The translations under genes and the position numbers were made by a program. Of a stretch of 64,000 bases of DNA, positions 11,336 through 22,012 are shown piece by piece. The notes under the pieces were generated by a model that did no database searches, was not told the DNA's origin, and saw only the letters and a program-made list of their open reading frames with translations. The DNA lies in assembly GCA_034508935.3 (NCBI GenBank), contig CM067444.1, forward strand, positions 20,018,701 to 20,082,700, written 5' to 3'. The DNA comes from Berghia stephanieae (taxonomy: Eukaryota > Mollusca > Gastropoda > Nudibranchia > Aeolidiidae). How positions within the stretch are numbered: the stretch's first letter is position 1; every line of letters begins with the position of its first letter.

Positions 11336-11784
11336 TCTTTGTTTTTTTCTTTAAATAAGAAAAATACCACCATCGATAAACCTTGTTTGGTTAGAGCAAA
11401 CGACCTTGCATGTTTTTTGTTTAATTTTTTTTTTTGGTCTCTTCTATCTAGACCTGCATTTTATAATTTTCAGTTCATGTTACAATGACAGCAAAGTCGC
11501 TTCGAAGGAAAAAAAAAACATTTGATGTATCTTATTTTCATAATTTCATTTAACCCTGGATCAGGTTCTGTTTACCTTGTTGAATTTTCCATCTCGTGTT
11601 TGAGTTGCGTTGTTGTTGTAATTTTATTGTTTTGCAGGCATGTTTGAATGAGAAGTGGAATATAATAATGGTTATGATATACCTACATTAAGACGAATGA
11701 AGAATGCTGCGGTTGTTGAAAATTTACTTACAAATTTATTTTCCGTAGGTTTTGCAATGTAGGTAGCATGGGTTAACAACGTAG

Positions 11785-12020
11785 TTCTTCAGAGCCATTA
11801 GAACCATGGAGCTGGAGATTATCCCCTTTTTCTATAGCGCGAAACGGACAATAGAAATTACTTCCTACCCCTTGGATAGGACGCTAAATATCATAAAGTA
11901 CTCTCCGCCAGATCTTACAGATACAGTTACGCTACACAATCACTGCTGAGTGGAAATGGGGGAAGGAGGGGGGGGGGGGGGCAAAAATCAATCTCGACTT
12001 CACCTGGGCGTGCTCGGTAA
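11785..12020 (-). mobile_element. SINE-C copy, head damaged
   Basis: Reads from the 3' end (ttcttcagagccattag) through agcgcgaaacggacaataga, ccttggataggacgcta and the middle. A poly-G run and cacctgggcgtgctcg replace much of the head. (GT)n follows. Confidence 0.75.
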
Positions 12021-12145
12021 TGTGTGTGTGTGTGTGTGGTGTGTGTGTGTGTTTGTTTGTATTCGTTTCTCTTTGGTTTCAACTTATATTGTATTGTCAC
12101 TTTGGACTTGATCTGATAATGAATTAAAACTTTCTGTTTTCTCAT

Positions 12146-12216
12146 TCTTCTTCTTCTTCTTCTTCTTTTTCTTTTCTTCTTCTTCTTCTTCTTCTTCTTC
12201 TTCTTCTTCTTCTTTT
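12146..12216. repeat. (TTC)n microsatellite
   Basis: About 70 bases of TTC units. The matching array in copy B (14715-14898) is more than twice as long. Confidence 0.95.
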
Positions 12217-12329
12217 TCGACGCAATCTTTTCCTCTTTCAATACACGATATTCCCCAATCTTTCATATTGACTGAAATCTATATAAAGAACACTTCAAAT
12301 ACCCTGGGTCTGGTGTGTGATTACATTCA

Positions 12330-12401
12330 TCAACAGGGTTGTTTCTGTTGGAGAAAAAAATGTTATATTATAGCCTAACAGGCGTCATGTCTTTTTCTAC
12401 A
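12330..12401 (+). mobile_element. Host SINE-B, left part, interrupted by a younger SINE-B
   Basis: cagggttgtttctgttggag ... ctaacaggcgtcatgt is the middle of SINE-B. The sequence is then interrupted at ctacatgt by a complete SINE-B and resumes at 12727. Confidence 0.75.
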
Positions 12402-12726
12402 TGTGCGGCTATGTGGTCTTGTGCTATTACACTCGCTTTCGGATTGGAAGGTCCTGGGTTCGAGCCTTGCTCTGCCGGAACATAGTTGAGTCCTTGGAAA
12501 ATGCTCTTTACTCACATTCTCTCACCGTGCACAGGCGTAAAATGAGTACCTGGCCGTTGACAGCGTTGTCTCTGTCGGAAAAAAATGTAATATCTTATCG
12601 CCTAATAGGCGTCATGTCTCGTCCTACATGTTAAGTGTGGCTGTTGGTCAAGGACCCTTCGTAAAGCTCTTTGAGATCATTTAGTGGATATTGCGCTATC
12701 TAAAAGCTCACCTTATTATTTTTTTT
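12402..12726 (+). mobile_element. SINE-B copy inserted in an older SINE-B
   Basis: Complete from tgtgcggctatgtggtcttg to ttgcgctatctaaaagctc plus a T-rich tail. The target on both sides is another SINE-B, with possible short target duplication tacatgt/tacatat. Confidence 0.85.
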
Positions 12727-12815
12727 TTTACATATTAAGCGTTATTGTTAGCTAGGGACCCCATGGAAAGCGCTTTGAGCACGTTGAGTGGATATTGCGC
12801 TATATAAATGCTCTA
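12727..12815 (+). mobile_element. Host SINE-B, right part
   Basis: Continues the interrupted element: acatattaagcgttattgtt, then aaagcgctttgagcacgttg and gcgctatataaatgctc. Confidence 0.8.
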
Positions 12816-13230
12816 TTAAAAAAACACACACATTAGAATGTAGTCAAACCTGGAATGCAGACAATCAAAGTCCACATTTCCACGAATACATGCTTGTCAT
12901 TTCATGATACTGATAGGAAGTTTTATGACGTCTGGATTATGATAGCAACAGATAATGCTGTATGACAAATTTTTAAAGATACTTTATTTTATGGTTAAGG
13001 GTTCTTTAAAATTATCTCTATGTCTCGTCATCTTTGAATTGGTTTCTTATCATCTCTTCCGCCATTGTCTTGTTTGATGATTTATATACTCAAGCGATAA
13101 TACATTACAATAAATAGACTAGATGTATTATTGTGCAATGTACGGATATATAGCAACATGAGATATTATAATCTATGTTACTTATCTGCTTTGTGTTAAT
13201 TCTTCAAATTTTATTGTTCATTTTGCTTAT

Positions 13231-13483
13231 TTAACCCCTCTCCTTACCAGCCATTTTCAAGATTTTCCCCAAACTTCACAACCAACTAATACAAAATAGA
13301 TTTTTTATCACTCAGATAGCAGTAACATTCTTCCCATACATAATTTCCTTATCAAAACATGCTCTACGACACACTGTTCATTTTCTTTAAATTTGATGAT
13401 TTACAAAAGAAATTTGAATAGGAAAAATGTTGGTTGTATCGTAACGAATGTGACGATTTTCCTATAGTTGGTGAGAGGGTTAA
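13231..13483 (-). mobile_element. MITE-K copy
   Basis: TTAA-bounded palindrome with ends ttaacccctctccttaccag and ggtgagagggttaa. The interior (aaaatgttggttgtatcgta) is the reverse of 19242-19498. Confidence 0.85.
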
Positions 13484-13549
13484 TCTCAAATTGATACGAT
13501 TTGTTGAAGCCATCATGGCTAAACATGATTATCGGAATTAAAACACAAC

Positions 13550-13649
13550 NNNNNNNNNNNNNNNNNNNNNNNNNNNNNNNNNNNNNNNNNNNNNNNNNNN
13601 NNNNNNNNNNNNNNNNNNNNNNNNNNNNNNNNNNNNNNNNNNNNNNNNN
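13550..13649. other. Assembly gap (100 N)
   Basis: Exactly 100 N, a conventional placeholder for a gap of unknown size. It lies precisely between the two near-identical blocks. Confidence 0.98.
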
Positions 13650-13699
13650 CGAACGTGAATGAAATATGCTGATTTAAAAAAAATCATAATATATATTGG

Positions 13700-13907
13700 G
13701 GGTCAGCGTGAATCAGCGGTATGGTCTTTTCTTCGTGCCCGAAAGGTACCGAGTTCAACTATCGCCACGCTGTGTGGCCTTGTGCAAATCACCTCGCACA
13801 GCTTAATTTTAAGGCGACTGATGCCTGGGTTCATCCTGTTTTCTCTTGGAGTAGACCCTAAACACAAAATGTCCCCTTGGGGACGAGTATAGGGAAATTT
13901 ATTACGT
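13700..13907 (+). mobile_element. SINE-A copy in copy B
   Basis: Counterpart of the SINE-A at 11127-11335, with the same diagnostic changes. Confidence 0.8.
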
Positions 13908-14364
13908 TTCTTTGTTTTTTTTTTCTTTAAAATAAGAAAATACCACCATCGATAAACCTTGTTTGGTTAGAGCAAACGACCTTGCATGTTTTTTGTTTAA
14001 TTTTTTTTGGTCTCTTCTATCTACACCTGCATTTTATAATTTTCAGTTCATGTTACAATGACAGCAAAGTCGCTTCGAAGAAAAAAAAACATTTGATGTA
14101 TCTTATTTTCATAATTTCATTTAACCCTGGATAGGGTTCTGTTTACCTTGTTGAATTTTCCATCTCGTGTTTGAGTTGCGTTGTTGTTGTAATTTTATTG
14201 TTTTGCAGGCATGTTTGAATGAGAAGTGGAATATAATAATGGTTATGATATACCTACATTAAGACGAATGAAGAATGCTGCGGTTGTTGAAAATTTACTT
14301 ACAAATTTATTTTCCGTAGGTTTTGCAATGTAGGTAGCATGGGTTAACAAAGTAGTTCTTCAGA

Positions 14365-14598
14365 GTCATTAGAACCATGGAGCTGGAGATTATCCCTTTT
14401 TTCTATAGCGCGAAACGGACAATAAAATTACTTCCTTCCCCTTGGATAGGACGCTAATCTCTATAAAGTACTCCCTGCCAGATCTTACAGATATAGTTAC
14501 GCTACGCAATCATTGCAGAGTGGAAATGGGGGAAGGAGGGGGGGGGGGGGGGGGGGTCAAAAATCAATCTCGACTTCACCTGGGCGTGCTCGATAATG

Positions 14599-14600
<2 letters not shown>
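14365..14600 (-). mobile_element. SINE-C copy in copy B
   Basis: Counterpart of 11785-12020. The poly-G run is longer here. Confidence 0.75.
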
Positions 14601-14629
<29 letters not shown>

Positions 14630-14714
14630 TGTTGTGTATTTGTTTCTCTTTGGTTTCAACTTATATTCTATTGTCACTTTGGACTTGATCTGTAATGAAT
14701 TAAAACTTTCTGTT

Positions 14715-14898
14715 ACTCTTCTTCTTTCCTCTTCATCTTCTTCTTCTTCTTCTTCTTCTTCTTCTTCTTTTCTTCTTCTTCTTCTTCTTCTTCTTTCTTC
14801 TTCTTCTTCTTCTTCTTCTTCTTTCTTCTTTCTTCTTCTTCTTCTCTTCTCTTCTTTTCTTCTTCTTCGTCTTCTTCTTTTTTCTTCTTTTTCGACGC
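14715..14898. repeat. (TTC)n microsatellite, expanded
   Basis: About 180 bases of TTC units with interruptions, against about 70 in copy A. Confidence 0.95.
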
Positions 14899-15004
14899 AA
14901 TCTTTTCCTCTTTCAATACATGATTTTTCCCCAATCTTTCATTTTGACTGAAATCTATACAAAGAACACTTCAAATACCCTGGTCTGGTGTGTGATTACA
15001 TTCA

Positions 15005-15075
15005 TCAACAGGGTTGTCTTTGTCGGAGAAAAAATGTTATATTATAGCCTAACAGGCGTGATGTCTTTTTCTTCA
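15005..15075 (+). mobile_element. Host SINE-B, left part (copy B)
   Basis: Same interrupted element as 12330-12401. Confidence 0.7.
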
Positions 15076-15401
15076 TGTGCGGCTATGTGGTCTTGTGCTA
15101 TTACACTCGCTTTCGGATTGGAAGGTCCTGGGTTCGAGCCTTGCTCTGCCGGCAACATAGTTGAGTCCTTGGAAAATGCTCTTTACTCACATTCTCTCAC
15201 CGTGCACAGGAGTCAAATGAGTACCTGGCCGTTGACAGCGGTGTCTCTGTGGAAAAAAATGTAATATCTTATCCCCTTTACAGGCGTCATGTCTCGTCCT
15301 ACATGTTAAGTGTTGCTGTTGGTCAAGGACCCTTCGTTAGCTCTTTTAGCAATTTAGTGGATATTGCGCTATCTAAAAGGTCAACTAATTTAAAGATTTT
15401 T
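15076..15401 (+). mobile_element. SINE-B nested in SINE-B (copy B)
   Basis: Counterpart of 12402-12726, with the same insertion point. Confidence 0.85.
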
Positions 15402-15495
15402 TTTTTACATATTAAGAGTTATTGTTGGCTAGGGACCCCATGCAAAGCGCTTTGAGCACGTTTATTGGATATCGCGCTATATAAATGTCTATTAA
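15402..15495 (+). mobile_element. Host SINE-B, right part (copy B)
   Basis: Continues the host element as at 12727-12815. Ends cgcgctatataaatgtct. Confidence 0.75.
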
Positions 15496-15904
15496 AAAAC
15501 ACACACATTAGAATGTAGTCAAACCTGGAATGCAGACAATCAAAGTCCACATTTCCACGGATACATGCTTGTCATTTCATGATACTGATAAGAAGTTTTA
15601 TGACGTCTGGATTATGATAGCTACAGATAATGCTGTGTGACAAATTTTTAAAGATACTTTATTTCATGGTTAAGGGTTCTTTAAAACTATCTCTATGTCT
15701 CGTCATCTTTGAATTGGTTTCTTATCATCTCTTCCGCCATTGTTTTGTTTGATGATTTATATACTCAGCGATAAAACATTACAAATAGACTAGACGTATT
15801 ATTGTGTAATGTATGGATGATGTATTGCAACATAAGATATTATATTCAATGTTACTAATCTGCTTTGCGTTAATTCTTCAAATTTTATTGTTCATTTTGC
15901 TTAT

Positions 15905-16165
15905 TTAACCCTGCCTTACCAGCCATGTTCAAGATTTTCCCCAAACTTCACACCCAACCAACACAAAATAGATTAATTTATCACTCAGACATATAGAAGT
16001 AAATTATTGCGATACATAGGAAAGTATAATTTTTTTAGCAAAACATGCTGTACAACACACATTCATTTTTTAAAATTGTATGATGTACAAAAGAAATTTG
16101 ATTAAGAAAAATGTTGGTTGTATCGCAAGAATGTGACGATTTTCCTATAGTTGGTGAGAGGGTTA
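15905..16165 (-). mobile_element. MITE-K copy in copy B
   Basis: Counterpart of 13231-13483, with somewhat more divergence in its interior than the surrounding block. Confidence 0.8.
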
Positions 16166-16309
16166 ATCTCAAATTGATACGATTTGTTGAAGCCATCATG
16201 GCTAAACATGATTATCGAAATTAAAACACAACTGTCGCCGAAAATGAAAAAAATAATTTCATGTGCATAAACTCTAATTTACAATTTATCTTTTATTATT
16301 TTTTGTGCG

Positions 16310-16495
16310 CTGTCACAATTATTTTTCCGACAGATACGTTGTTGCCGGCGAGATACTCATTTTACATTGAGTATGGTGAGAAACTGTCAGTATAGAAGCG
16401 TTTCCTAACGACTCAATTTGCTCCACCATCATAGCGGTGCTCGAAACCGAGTCTAAAGAACGGAGACGAATGTCTTTCCACTAGACCACAAGCCC
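16310..16495 (-). mobile_element. SINE-B 5' portion, strongly diverged
   Basis: Only the head and middle are left: gatactcattttacattgag, gaaccgagtc in place of the usual gaaccc, and ccactagaccacaagccc. The 3' tail is absent. Confidence 0.65.
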
Positions 16496-16524
16496 AAATG
16501 CCTGTCTTTGTGACACATGTCACC

Positions 16525-16775
16525 TAAATCTATGTGGTCTGGTGGTATGACAGTCACCTTCGGATTGGAAGGTCCTGGATTCGAGTCCGGCTCTGAGCGG
16601 CGCATAGCTGATTCCTTGAAAACGCTCTTTACTTACTCACTTTCTCACGTACTCAGGTGTAAAATGAGCCTAACGACGTCAGTCTCGTACAACATGTAAG
16701 TTTTGCGTGATGGCTAGGACCCCGTGTAAGGGCTTTGAGCATGTCTAGTGGATATACGTGTATAAAATCTCAAAT
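16525..16775 (+). mobile_element. SINE-B copy, internally deleted
   Basis: The head (ctatgtggtctggtggtatg, ggtcctggattcgagtcc) and tail (ggctttgagcatgtctagtg) are clear. About 60 bases of the centre are missing. Confidence 0.8.
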
Positions 16776-16779
16776 ACGT

Positions 16780-16965
16780 TTTATAGAAGATTGCGCTTGG
16801 CCAAGAGTTCACAACATTGCCATCCGGAAGTATAACGGACCAACACCAAACATGTGTAACCATGAACTTTTATAGTCTGGTTAATACAGTTTAGTGAGAA
16901 CAACTCACAAACGCGGATGGCAAAAATAACAAGGCCTGAGTGAAGTCATCTGCATACTATCTATA
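16780..16965 (+). repeat. Dispersed repeat rep-G, copy 2
   Basis: ttgcgcttggccaagagttc ... gaagtcatctgcatactatc. Matches 5545-5690 and the inverted copy at 44931-45095. The ends tatagaag and ctatctatag are roughly inverted, suggesting a small DNA transposon. Confidence 0.65.
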
Positions 16966-17348
16966 GACAACTCAAAATTTTCCTGATAACCTGTTGAACT
17001 AACATGGGCTTGATTTACCTTTATCTTGGATTCCTTGTTCACTGACTATGTCACTACATCAAACTACGGCTTGTCATAGTTTGTTAGGGGTGACACCGTT
17101 AGCAGTTTCCAATCCTTGTAGGGGCCGTGGAATTGTTTCAAAATGCGTTGAGGTTTCATGGGTCAGCCTGATTCATCTTAATGATGATAGATGATTAAAA
17201 TGAATGAAGTTGACTTCACTCGTTTTTTTTTGTTAATAATATTTTAGACCCCCAGTTGGGTGATTAGCTCTAACTAATTTCACTACATTTTCTTTAACAC
17301 ACAATCAATTGTTTAGATTACACACTTACTTTTTGTGTTGGTGCGTAT
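16966..17348. other. Unassigned sequence
   Basis: No gene or recognised repeat. Confidence 0.45.
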
Positions 17349-17425
17349 TGATCTGGCGGAAAGTACCTTGCAAAAACTAGTGTCATATCCAAAAATTAGC
17401 AAGCAATGATTTTAAAGCACTATTT
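17349..17425 (+). mobile_element. SINE-C fragment (inverted pair, left)
   Basis: gatctggcggaaagtacctt followed by actagtgtcatatccaaa matches the middle of SINE-C. It points toward the - strand copy that follows at once. Confidence 0.55.
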
Positions 17426-17431
17426 CGCATG

Positions 17432-17690
17432 ACAGCCACTGATGGATTTTATTCCGGTTTATATTGCGTGAAACGGACAATATCAATTGCTTGCTACCTT
17501 TGGCATAAGACGCTAGTTTTGTTGTTTTTTTTTTGTGTAAAGTGTTTCCGTCTGATCTAACAGACCCACCTCCCTAATCACTGCTTATTGCTCAGAAAAG
17601 TTAAACAAACAGCTCTAATTCACCTGGGGTCGATCTCGGTCTCTTTGCTTTTGAAGCGAGTGCTCTACAAACTGAGTTATCAATTCCCCC
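17432..17690 (-). mobile_element. SINE-C copy
   Basis: Reads from tgatggattttattccg (3' region) through gtgaaacggacaatatcaat and tctgatctaacagaccc to the tRNA-like head, seen inverted as gaagcgagtgctctacaaac. Confidence 0.75.
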
Positions 17691-17800
17691 TATGGACGTT
17701 TTTTATTCAGGATATATGTGGTCCATCGCATCAATCCGGTGTTACGTCGGGATAGACGCAATGAAAAATAACCACAACAAATTCTGTATGACTGAGTAAT

Positions 17801-17883
17801 CGTGCGGCTATGAGATATTGTAGTATGAACCTCGCCTTCGGATCAGAGAGGGTCCTGGGTAAGAGTCCCACTCGAGCGGTGAT
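17801..17883 (+). mobile_element. SINE-B head, interrupted by MITE-D
   Basis: cgtgcggctatgagatattg ... gagagggtcctgggtaagag is a diverged SINE-B head. The element is then split by MITE-D. Confidence 0.65.
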
Positions 17884-18190
17884 AATACGCTTCAACAGTC
17901 GTGACGTCACTTCCCTCGTAATGACGCATGCTAACTTAATAACTGGCTCTAAACTATCGGAACAATGGCGGACGCCCTTATGAAATATTTCTCCGACGAG
18001 CATAAAAGCGTATCCGGAGGAAAAAACAACAACATACATCTGATCATGTTTTGACTTTTACACATTCTGATCACAAGACATATGAAAAGTTCTAGCCATC
18101 ATGAAGAATAAAAGGTACCGATTTTCTTTGTTTAGAATTATGATGGCCGCCGTTGCTGGGCGACGTGACATCAGACTATTGAATCCAATT
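17884..18190 (+). mobile_element. MITE-D copy 1
   Basis: The sequence from TTCAACAGTCGTGACGTCAC to GACATCAGACTATTGAATCC recurs at 24403-24707. The ends are inverted (TTCAACAGTC against GACTATTGAA). No coding capacity. It interrupts a SINE-B. Confidence 0.75.
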
Positions 18191-18230
18191 GAGTCCTTGG
18201 AAAAGGCTCTTTACTCACATTCCCTCACAA
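18191..18230 (+). mobile_element. SINE-B remnant right of MITE-D
   Basis: gagtccttggaaaaggctct continues the SINE-B interrupted at 17883. Confidence 0.6.
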
Positions 18231-18231
18231 C

Positions 18232-18448
18232 GTAACATGTAGAACGAGACATGACGCCTATTAGGCGATATTACAATTTGTTTCTGGCAGAGACAACGCT
18301 GTTAACGGTCAGGTACTCATTATACACCTGAGTTTCGGTGAAAGATTGTGAGTAAAGACCCTTCTCAACTATGCGCCGAGCGAGGCTCGAACCCAGGTCC
18401 TTCCGATCCGAAAGTGAGTGTCATACCACTAGACCACATAGCCGCACA
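18232..18448 (-). mobile_element. SINE-B copy, tail-truncated
   Basis: Runs from acatgtagaacgagacatga to accactagaccacatagccg. The 3' tail (agcgctttgagcac region) is missing. Confidence 0.85.
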
Positions 18449-18804
18449 AAATTACGAAATGATGTAGTACGAGCAGTACTGATAATGTAAACAGAGGGGG
18501 AAATAAGACTTAGTAGAAGAGAAGAGAATGTCAACAAATGTTAGAAGCCTTAAGAAGTGGATGGATGATTGACAGATGAGATATTTGGAGGCTTTACATA
18601 GCGCTGATGGTTGATTTGATTGATTGATTTCTATATTATTGTTATTGTAAAAAGAAAGTCAAATACTAGTTGACATCTTTGTAGCTAAAATATTTGTTAA
18701 ATATTTAGCTGTGACTGATTTTTTATTTTCTTGTGTCTATGTAGCTTATTTGCAATGTGGTGGATTATTGTTTTTTTTTGTGTTTATATTTTTTTCTTAA
18801 ATGT

Positions 18805-18908
18805 ATAGGAAATGAGATTAGCGGAGAGTAGCGTCCCTTGATTGGACGTCACCCATAGTCTTTGACGTCCAATCAAGGACGCTACTCTTCCGCTAATCTC
18901 ATTCCTAT
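18805..18908. repeat. Long near-perfect hairpin
   Basis: Arms of about 45 bases (ending ccttgattggacgtca and mirrored as tgacgtccaatcaagg) are separated by about 11 bases. The arms differ by only a few bases and indels. It could be a foldback transposon or a hairpin RNA locus. No other copy is seen in the window. Confidence 0.85.
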
Positions 18909-19241
18909 TGATTTTACTTATTTTACAGTTTTCTTTAGTTGGAAAAGTTGATTTAATTTAAAGTTTATATCTTCAAATCGCTTAAAACTAAACTTTGCAC
19001 TAAACTTGAATATTTCTGAAGCAAAAAAAGATTCAAAATTGTTGTAAAAATGCTGGATTTTGACTTTTTGCTCGAACAATTCGTTGGGAATTTTTTAAAA
19101 AGTGTGTATCTACCTGTTTTTAACCTTTTCTTACAGCTGTTCATTTTTATAATATAATCATTGTTTACAATAAAAAAGAGCTCATGCTTGATAATTTAAA
19201 TTGATAAATAGACTGATACATTATCAAAAAATCAATATTGT

Positions 19242-19498
19242 TTAACCCTCTCCTTACCAACTGTAGGAAAATCGTCACATACGTTACGATACAACCAACA
19301 TTTTTCTCAATCAAATTTCTCTTGTAGATCATAAATTTAAGAAAATGAACAGTGTGTTGTAGAGCATGTTTTGATATAGATATTATTTATGACAAGAACT
19401 TACTGGTATTGTGTTTGAGTGATAAAAAATCTATTTTTGTGTTAGTTGGGTTTGAGTTTGGGGAAAATCCTGAAAATGGCTTGTAAGGAGAGGGTTAA
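19242..19498 (+). mobile_element. MITE-K copy, complete
   Basis: TTAA, then CCCTCTCCTTACCAACTGTA; interior gttacgatacaaccaacatt; right end ggcttgtaaggagagggttaa. The TTAA target and CC-starting inverted repeats match what is known of piggyBac-type transposons. It encodes nothing, so it must be mobilised in trans. Confidence 0.85.
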
Positions 19499-19886
19499 CA
19501 GAGAAAAATCGTTTATACTTTGAAAAATAAAGCTTAGTTAGGTTTTAATACTATTTAGTAAAGTCGTTTTTCAACACAACGTTAAGAGGATTAGTTTGGC
19601 GAACGCATCTTCTCCTTGTCTGTGTTCTGTGTCTGAGTATTCGTGATGAATGGAACGGTTAAGTCTTCAACCGCATTATTAATCTTTAGCCTGTTTGTTT
19701 TCATCACGTCTTTATGTCGTCATTTCATTTGACTGTGTTTAAACTATTATTGAACTAGCCAATCGATTGGCTCCCGACTTAATAAAGTAGCATACGGTTA
19801 TAACAGCGTTTCTCCCGTTGTAGATCGGATATAACGCGTGTGGGTCGCATCCCTGATTTTCAAACTCGTAGTTATTTCGTGGTAGT
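19499..19886. other. Unassigned sequence
   Basis: No gene or recognised repeat. Confidence 0.45.

Positions 19887-19945
<59 letters not shown>
19887..19945. repeat. (TA)n microsatellite
   Basis: About 28 TA units with one interruption. Confidence 0.95.
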
Positions 19946-19950
<5 letters not shown>

Positions 19951-20834
19951 GTTTGAGTATAATATAGTAGGTTTTTATTTCCTATGAAATTAATACTGCA
20001 GTCACTTGATACGTTTTTCTTGATTCAACAATGTTACGTTAAAATCAATGCTTATAATTTGGAGATCAGAGTGACTTTTCGTTCTTAAACCTAAATATTG
20101 TTTTTCCAAATTCTGTCCATTTTTTCCCTTTAATCTCATTTCCACCTTGTCCTGCCGTAAAACCAGATTGATACAGTGGTCACATAATGTAAATTCAATC
20201 ACTATAGTGGTTCCATGTGTATTAGCAAGTTAACGATTACGTTTACAACCTAGAGCGATCGACGAACGATTTGGATGAAAACGAAGATCTGCTCTAAAAC
20301 TCTGAGGGAATCGGTAACTTGCTATTGTCAGGTACAGAACGATATACAGTTGTACACATCGATGCGATTTAATGTGTTGTTTACGCAATAAGTTTAAGTT
20401 TACTTCCGTATCATTGATTCCATAGAATTCCTCATGATATGTGATGTTTTATTTATAACGACAAATCAATCCACTGCAGCCAATGCCGTTACAAAAACAC
20501 GTCATTGAATGACAAAATTATGTGGCTGTAATTCGTAAACTTTGTCTTTAAACCATTTGTTTTAAAAACTTGGCATATGCAAACGTTCACATTGCTAAAT
20601 TGGATGATTTGCTATGGAAATTGCGTTGAAGTTTGAATTTTTCACATGTGTTACATAAGACTGTAGGGCATAACATATAAACAATACCGACCTTTTGCAA
20701 AACACTTCGCAAACCGTGTCTCGTAAATCGGTAATGTAACCACACATTGACGTAACCAACAAATGTGTCATCTTAAAACAAAATCATTCAAGGTTTCCTT
20801 GTTTTGACATTGATTTGTAAACTACACATATTCT
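19946..20834. other. Unassigned, apparently low-copy sequence
   Basis: No repeats recognised and no convincing exon. Open frames are short and lack conserved motifs. Confidence 0.45.
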
Positions 20835-20930
20835 CCGAAGTCCCCGGTTTGAAGTTTTTGCAAGACGAGAGTCATTTAAATCATTTCGATACTTGAAATA
20901 CGAGTTTTCGGGCTACACTTTTGAATACTT
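20835..20930 (-). mobile_element. MITE-M half-element
   Basis: gaagtccccggtttgaag, then acgagagtcatttaaatc and acgagttttcgggc resemble the right half of MITE-M (48718-48930). Strongly diverged. Confidence 0.5.
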
Positions 20931-21860
20931 GTTTTTTTTTGTTTTTCAATCTACGGCAGATAATTGGTGATAGGGGACGTAGAGCGTGATTTTGGACGGT
21001 TTCTAGTAAATAATTATAACTCCTTTCACCATGTTGGTTACGCTAGTACGTGACTTCTGAAATATCACATGATCAGATGATCATGATTCTTTCTTCCTCT
21101 GCGATAATGTGCTATGAAGAATCCATTGCGCAATGTCAGATCACTTATTGTCGTGAACCTTGCAGTGATCACACTGTTATAATGTATTGAAGACAAATAC
21201 CTTGCGGCCTGCCCACGCATAAAAAAACTACAGTGGAAAATTTGACAATTTACTTTAAACGTTTTTATTTATGAAATAGATAAAGATAGTATATAGAATA
21301 TCCCGCAATAATACTGGGTCAAAAAAGAAGAAGAAGAAAAAAAAAGAACATTCCAAACAAGACTTTTTTCAATTTTGTCTAAAACTACTCCGTTTTGTTG
21401 ATTGAAGTTTAGCCAATATTAGATTTTTTAAAACGATGACAAAGATGTGATTAGTTTTCAGTCTGTAAGATAGTCAAGTAATACTTTACTCGTGAAAAAC
21501 AAACAAACATTCAAATACTTCTTCCTCCCCCAATAAAAAGGATTACTAGCCTGTTCTCTTTAATCATGTTATTTTGTAATAATAAAATAAAAGAAAAGCT
21601 TATTTGGAAACTAACTTTGTGCGATCCAGTGCACTCAAAATAGCTATAAGGTTAGTCAGGACTTAAAAAAAAAGTTCACAAAGAAAATGATCAAAATGGG
21701 GTAGAATTTTCTAAATCACTCTAATGATAACTATAATCAAATAAATCTAAGTTAACTTACTGTTTGAAAATAAAATTAACCCAATAAAATGTAAAAAAAT
21801 GTGCCGAAATGTTCCCACCTAAGAGGATACACAAGAATGTATAATTGTCTACATCATTTA
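20931..21860. other. Unassigned sequence
   Basis: AT-rich, with a short GAA run near 21328. No gene recognised. Confidence 0.45.
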
Positions 21861-21861
21861 T

Positions 21862-22012
21862 TGTTATAATAACAATGTGAAATTGAATGTAAGCTTCAAT
21901 TTAATATACGAAAACAGATAAAATGGACGTTTGGGTTTCCCTTTATCAACAAACAGGATGAATGAAACGTATATTAAATTGAAGCTTACATTAATTTCAC
22001 ACTGTTATTTAT
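21862..22012. mobile_element. Foldback-I copy with long arms
   Basis: The left arm aatgtgaaattgaatgtaag and cttcaatttaatata are mirrored by tatattaaattgaag and cttacattaatttcacac, giving arms of about 40 bases. The loop carries ggacgtttgggtttcccttt, shared with 43390, 54868 and 63783. Confidence 0.8.

Larger units (their letters stand above)
11074..13549. other. Duplicated block, copy A (left of the scaffold gap)
   Basis: From cgaacgtgaatgaaatatgc to attaaaacacaac this block is nearly identical to 13650-16232, with the same order of SINE-A, SINE-C, (TTC)n, nested SINE-B and MITE-K. It ends exactly where the N run begins. Differences are scattered substitutions and microsatellite lengths, the pattern expected of two alleles. 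Confidence 0.9.
13650..16232. other. Duplicated block, copy B (right of the scaffold gap)
   Basis: Near-identical to 11074-13549 over its whole length. It is about 110 bases longer, mainly because of the expanded (TTC)n. The match stops at aaacacaac, and unique DNA follows. Confidence 0.9.

Noticed and set aside
20002-20202. 66-residue - strand frame in low-copy DNA
   Set aside because: Length is within chance expectation and nothing in it is recognisable.
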